DNA of 47,471 bases, taken from the NCBI RefSeq assembly GCF_900176655.1, contig NZ_LT838860.1, positions 8,838 to 56,308 on the forward strand, written 5' to 3'. The position numbers and the translations under genes were made by a program. A model generated the notes under the pieces. It did no database searches, was not told the DNA's origin, and was given only the letters and a program-made list of their open reading frames with translations. Positions 43,831 through 47,471 of the stretch are shown one piece after another; position 1 is the first letter of the stretch, and the number at the start of each line of letters is the position of its first letter. The DNA comes from Collinsella vaginalis (GTDB lineage: Bacteria > Actinomycetota > Coriobacteriia > Coriobacteriales > Coriobacteriaceae).

Positions 43831-44634
43831 CTACGACAGCTCGCGATTCCGCTGCGCGCAGATCCTCGCCGCCTCGATGACGGCCGAGCGAAGTCCCCGC
43901 TCCTCCAGGGTGGCGACCGCCTCTATCGTGGTGCCGGCAGGGGAGGAGACCCGGTCCTTCAGCACTGCCGGATGCGTCCCGGTCTCCAGGAGGCAGCGCG
44001 CGGTCCCGAGTACCGTCTGCTCAGCGAAGGCGTAGGCGTCGGCGCGCCCCATCCCCTCAGCGACACCGGCGTCGGCCAGGGCCTCGATGAAGAGGCAGAC
44101 ATAGGCGGGCCCGGAACCCGAGACGGCCACGACCGCGTCCATCTGACGCTCGGGCACGACCACCGCCTTGCCGAAGCCCTCGAAGAGCCTCTTCACGCGG
44201 TTGATCTCAGCCGGGTCCACCTGCGCGCCGGCGGAGAGCGCACTCATGCCCTCGCCCACCATCGCGGGCAGGTTGGGCATAGCGCGCACGATCTTGCGGT
44301 CGTCGCCGAGCACCGCATGGAGCCGTGCGAGGGTGACGCCGGCCGCGATTGAGACGACGATGGCGCCGTCAGCGAGCGCAGGCTCGATCTCGCGGGCGAC
44401 AACCTCGATGAGGTGGGGCTTGACCGCAAGGATCACGATGTGGGCATCGTGGGCCGCCTCGACGTTGTCCGTGGTCGCGGTGCAGCCGAGCTCGCCGCTG
44501 AGGCGATCCGCGGTGACGGCGGAGGGGGAGGACACCGTGATCTCCTCAGGTGCGAGCAGACCCGCTTCGAGAATGCCCCTGATGATCGCCGACCCCATGT
44601 TGCCGCATCCGATGAGCGCGAGTTCCCGTGCCAT
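43831..44634 (-). CDS. proC: Pyrroline-5-carboxylate reductase
   Basis: Last enzyme of proline synthesis, reducing pyrroline-5-carboxylate with NAD(P)H. The 267-residue protein has the Rossmann motif ALIGCGNMGSAIIRGI at the N terminus, AVKPHLIEVV, and the C-terminal domain motif AVSGSGPAYVCLFIEALADAGV followed by SPAGTTIEAVATLEERG. All are standard. The minus-strand ATG is at 44634 with GGAAGG shortly upstream. A single gene; its 3' end leads into the conserved-loop hairpin. Confidence 0.96.
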   Translation of the reverse strand: MARELALIGCGNMGSAIIRGILEAGLLAPEEITVSSPSAVTADRLSGELGCTATTDNVEAAHDAHIVILAVKPHLIEVVAREIEPALADGAIVVSIAAGVTLARLHAVLGDDRKIVRAMPNLPAMVGEGMSALSAGAQVDPAEINRVKRLFEGFGKAVVVPERQMDAVVAVSGSGPAYVCLFIEALADAGVAEGMGRADAYAFAEQTVLGTARCLLETGTHPAVLKDRVSSPAGTTIEAVATLEERGLRSAVIEAARICAQRNRELS

Positions 44635-44687
44635 ATGGCCACCTTCCTGTCGTGCGGGTTTTCAATTATTGTACGCCCGGAATGCTG

Positions 44688-44745
44688 CCGTCCGTGTGCG
44701 TGCTGTGCCGTCTCCGCCCTCCTTCCCCATCTGGGGCGGAAGGGG
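44688..44745 (+). repeat. Short dispersed repeat (copy 2)
   Basis: Shares CCCATCTGGGGC (44726-44737) and the following AGGGG with 41835-41892. It also forms small hairpins (CCCC-ATCT-GGGG, and CCGCCC with GGGCGG). It lies upstream of the phosphoesterase gene. Confidence 0.45.
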
Positions 44746-44793
44746 TAAACTTTCAACTAGAACTTGAACTTGAAGGTTTTGAGAGAAGGTCCC

Positions 44794-45675
44794 ATGGCCA
44801 CCTACGTGACGTCCGATGCTCACGGGCACCTGCGCGCCCTCGATCGCGCCCTTGCCCTCGCTGGGCCGGGGGACGACGACACGGTTGTCGTCATGGGTGA
44901 CATGATCGACCGCGGACCGGATCCGGTGGGAGTGCTGCGCCTCGTGCGCGGGCTTACCCGGGCCCGCGTGCTCATGGGCAATCACGAGCGTATGATGCTC
45001 GAGGCCCTGTTCACCGATGACCTCTCGATACGGGGCGGCTGGGATCTGAACGGCGGTTGGGTCACGGCGGCGCAGCTCGATGATCTCCCCGGCACGCAAG
45101 CAGCTGACCTGATCGATTGGGTCGCCGAGCTCCCGCTCTTCGATATCATCGAGGTGGACGACGCGTTTTCCGCCGCGCGCGCCAGTGTGGGGGAGGCGCC
45201 GCGCCGCATCTACCTGCTCGCGCATGCGGGAATCGATGCGCTCGCGGCCCGCGGGCACCTGGCGACGGCCGGCATCGACCTGACAGATCCGGGCGTGCCC
45301 GCGCGTCTCACCGTTACCGATCTCATGCCGATGATGGAGGCCCAGGAGGCCGAGGACCTGCTCTGGATTCGCGAGCGGTTCTGGGGGGTGCCGACAGGGC
45401 TGGTGGATGATCAGGGACGGGGGCCGATCGTGGTGGCCGGGCACACCCCCAGCATCCTGCTCGGCAGTTTCGCCGAACGCATGGCGGGGCCCGTGCTCGA
45501 TGCGAATGGTCATGCGCGCATCGTCGAGGTGGGGGCATGGCAGGACACCGGCGGCATCGCCGACAAGATCGATATCGATGCGTCGGCGGCCGGGGGCTTT
45601 CCCCACGGCCAAGTTGCCGTCATGAGGCTTGAGGACCACCGCGTTTGGTACGCGCCGGTCAACGAAGGCGAGTGA
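44794..45675 (+). CDS. Calcineurin-like metallophosphoesterase
   Basis: A 293-residue protein of the Ser/Thr-phosphatase/ApaH-like group. Metal and phosphate motifs are visible: SDAHGH (first metal), GDMIDRGPD, MGNHERM and VVAGHTPS. Substrates may be phosphoproteins or dinucleoside polyphosphates; the sequence does not decide. ATG 44794 has GAGAAGG (44783-44789) upstream; the frame extends to 44764 but without a ribosome site. A tandem AACTTGAACTTGAA lies at 44761-44774 in the leader. Confidence 0.88.
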   Translation: MATYVTSDAHGHLRALDRALALAGPGDDDTVVVMGDMIDRGPDPVGVLRLVRGLTRARVLMGNHERMMLEALFTDDLSIRGGWDLNGGWVTAAQLDDLPGTQAADLIDWVAELPLFDIIEVDDAFSAARASVGEAPRRIYLLAHAGIDALAARGHLATAGIDLTDPGVPARLTVTDLMPMMEAQEAEDLLWIRERFWGVPTGLVDDQGRGPIVVAGHTPSILLGSFAERMAGPVLDANGHARIVEVGAWQDTGGIADKIDIDASAAGGFPHGQVAVMRLEDHRVWYAPVNEGE

Positions 45676-45713
45676 CTCGGCGGGCGCGTTCTTATGGTCG
45701 AGCCGCTCTTGCA

Positions 45714-45871
45714 TTGCATTTTCTTGAGCTGTGCATAGATTTGTGCTGAAAAAGCACGAGCTATGAACGTCTCTATACAGAACGCAAAAAATGCACCAGT
45801 CCTGACCTGCATCTTTTATTCCGATACTCGTCGGCTGCCAAACCGGCTATTCACAGCTCGCAATAATGCAA
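45714..45871 (-). repeat. 158-bp dispersed element, copy D
   Basis: One base shorter than the other copies. The minus strand has TTGCATTATTGCGAGCTGTG at the start, the core CAGGTCAGGACTGGTGCATT, and CTCAAGAAAATGCAA at the end. It lies between the converging phosphoesterase and flippase genes, 38 bp after the former's stop. Confidence 0.86.
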
Positions 45872-46103
45872 AAACGCGTGGAATCCGAAATGAGGGGCTG
45901 GGGTTTCGGAGACCGGGGGCTTGCTGAATCTTTCCGGGCGCGCAGAGTCTTGTCGAGTAGCCCCGGGATGTCGGCCACCGGATTGCGGCAACCGGACTAC
46001 GGACCTCGGATAGCAGCAACCGGATAGCGGCTTTGGAGTCGGGGCACCGCGACGACGGTGACACCGTGCGCGTCAGCGATGCCGTGCGCGCCGAGGCGAG
46101 AGC
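45872..46103. other. Intergenic region beyond element D
   Basis: No gene seen. It has several short imperfect repeats of CGG-ATAGC-like text (GGATAGCAGCAACCGGATAGCGG around 46006-46028). Confidence 0.4.
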
Positions 46104-47438
46104 CTAGCATCGGCCGAAGGGGTTGCGCTCGCGGGTGATGGCGCGGCGGATGCGCGCGTACTCCACGACGAGGAGCGCGAAGAGCAGGGCCATCGTGGCG
46201 AGATAGCTCGCGACGGCCCCGGTGATCCCGAACAGGTTCACGAGGACGAGCGGGAGGACCACCGAGGCGCCGAAGGAGATGAGGTAGAGCTTCATCACAT
46301 CCCCGGCCCGCCTGAGCACGGTGATGATCGCGTACAGGAAGTCGATCGCCGCCGTGACACCGCCCGCAGCGACCATGAGCAAGGCGAGCTCGCGGTACTG
46401 CTCGAAGTCGAGGCCGTACATGATGCCCATGAGCCCGACGCCGAAGGCCTGCATGGCAAACGCCACCACGGCCGTGATGAGCATGACCACGCCGAGCATC
46501 GCCACGACGATGAGGTCGAAGCGCCGGCGGCGGCGCGGGTTGCCCCAGATGCTCGCGAGGCGCAGGAGCTGCGGCTTGTAGATGAAGCCGGCGGCGAGGA
46601 GGATCCCCTGGGCGGGGAAGTACAGCGCGTTGAAGTAGAGCTGGTTCTCGTAGGCGAGCGAGCCCTCCATGACGAACTTCGGCATGGACTCGATGAGGTT
46701 GAAGAGCAGGAGCGCCGCGGCGAGCGGCAGGCATTGGGCGAGGAGGCGCCCGACCTCGGCCATGCTCACGCCGCGTGATTTCTCGGTCTCGAAATACGCC
46801 AGCGGCACCGTCACCACCACGAGGGAGGCGAGGGCGACGACCGCCATCGCGATGGAGGCGGCGGCCATGGTGCGGGTGATGGCCAGAAGGATCGTGAACG
46901 CGGCGACGGCGGCGAGCGAGCGTATCGTCTGGCTCACGCCTGCGAGATAGAGTTTGTCGGCCTGCTGGAGCCGACCCTCGTAGACATCGGCCACCCCGTC
47001 GATGATCTTGTAGAGGTAGACCCCCATGGAGATCGTCGCCATCTCGGGATCGTAGCCGCGCAGGCTGCAGTAGAGGATGCCGATGACCAGGGCGATGATG
47101 CCCGTGATCAGGCGATTCACCTGGTAGGAGGCGAACGACGCCCGCTCGTCGATATCGGAGACCTGGTGCGTGCGCACGCCGTAGCCGGCGGCGATCATGA
47201 GGAGGGTGCCCGTCACGAAGGCCATCGAGAACCTGCCCGCCTGCTCGGCACCGGCGAGCTGCGTGGCGATGATCGTGAGCAGCGGGAAGCTGAATCCCCA
47301 GGCGGCGGTGCCCACGGTGTTCCACAGGTAGTCGCGGCGGGTCTCATGCTCCGCGCACTCGGCTTCCTGCTCTGAGAGGGAGCCCCGGTAGATGGATTGC
47401 AGCAGGCGGGTCCACCAGGCGTTGACGAGGCGCGACAC
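46104..47438 (-). CDS. Polysaccharide flippase-like membrane protein
   Basis: A 444-residue protein with about twelve hydrophobic segments, of the Wzx/MATE-like polysaccharide export superfamily (opening helices near WNTVGTAAWGFSFPLLTII). A basic loop (NPRRRRRFD, near 300) separates the two halves. It would flip lipid-linked glycans across the membrane; no glycosyltransferase is in the window to support that, so the substrate is unknown. The listed start is GTG at 47438, but the frame stays open to the window edge, so the true start may lie outside. Confidence 0.75.
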   Translation of the reverse strand: MSRLVNAWWTRLLQSIYRGSLSEQEAECAEHETRRDYLWNTVGTAAWGFSFPLLTIIATQLAGAEQAGRFSMAFVTGTLLMIAAGYGVRTHQVSDIDERASFASYQVNRLITGIIALVIGILYCSLRGYDPEMATISMGVYLYKIIDGVADVYEGRLQQADKLYLAGVSQTIRSLAAVAAFTILLAITRTMAAASIAMAVVALASLVVVTVPLAYFETEKSRGVSMAEVGRLLAQCLPLAAALLLFNLIESMPKFVMEGSLAYENQLYFNALYFPAQGILLAAGFIYKPQLLRLASIWGNPRRRRRFDLIVVAMLGVVMLITAVVAFAMQAFGVGLMGIMYGLDFEQYRELALLMVAAGGVTAAIDFLYAIITVLRRAGDVMKLYLISFGASVVLPLVLVNLFGITGAVASYLATMALLFALLVVEYARIRRAITRERNPFGRC

Positions 47439-47471
47439 CGCCGAGGGGGCGGCGGTGCGCGGCCTTCGCGC

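Overview
The window is a high-GC, gene-dense bacterial chromosome segment. The end of a whiA-like gene followed by gap-pgk-tpi-secG, the serC-serA pair, an anaerobic nrdD-nrdG pair, an Opp-type peptide importer and an AbiEi/DUF559-like protein of a kind I associate with Coriobacteriia together suggest an anaerobic gut actinobacterium such as Collinsella or a close relative. That assignment is an inference from gene content and style, not a database result.

Layout. 1-4002: 3' end of whiA, lower glycolysis (gapA, pgk, tpiA) and secG. 4427-10378: five-gene oligopeptide ABC importer (lipoprotein, two permeases, two ATPases). 10379-11237: non-coding block with a very long hairpin and a tandem array of four structured units. 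11238-13390: tRNA-Leu(GAG) and an ABC exporter. 13807-17022: a sigma-factor partner-switching pair (PAS-GAF-PP2C phosphatase and a STAS-HATPase fusion). 17245-17781: tRNA-Gly, tRNA-Cys and tRNA-Val. 18078-21869: a lower-GC module of BglG/LicT antiterminator, PTS permease and ADP-ribosylglycohydrolase-fold protein. 22102-26879: membrane-bound XRE regulator, then nrdD and nrdG behind likely NrdR boxes. 26963-31876: folE, an HD protein, folB, a YgjP-like metalloprotease (minus), an FKBP/SlyD prolyl isomerase, ddl and a UreE-like protein. 32149-34851: a metal-resistance pair in which the HMA metal-binding domain is fused to the ArsR regulator and is missing from the P-type ATPase. 35316-36308: an AbiEi/DUF559-like gene with an internal stop. 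37182-47438: exonuclease, acetyltransferase, AlkD-like protein, histidine phosphatase, serC, serA, proC, a metallophosphoesterase and a polysaccharide-flippase-like membrane protein.

The most unusual content is non-coding. (1) A dispersed 158-159 bp element with imperfect terminal inverted repeats occurs four times (34956, 36851, 43287, 45714), with a fixed internal CAGGT...TGGTGCA core. All four copies lie just downstream of gene 3' ends. (2) A second, unrelated 69-bp inverted-repeat element occurs four times in tandem with a 111-112 bp period (10641-11043). A fifth, solitary copy lies in the opposite orientation at 22978-23046, and its stem has changed sequence while keeping pairing, which argues for a selected structure. 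(3) Two giant hairpins (28-29 bp stems) share an identical 10-nt loop on unrelated stems. Each begins about 20 nt after a stop codon and has no U-tract.

Other points of interest are a PTS permease whose EIIA domain has lost both histidines, a STAS plus anti-sigma kinase fusion, and an in-frame internal ribosome binding site that may release the HMA domain from the ArsR-HMA fusion.
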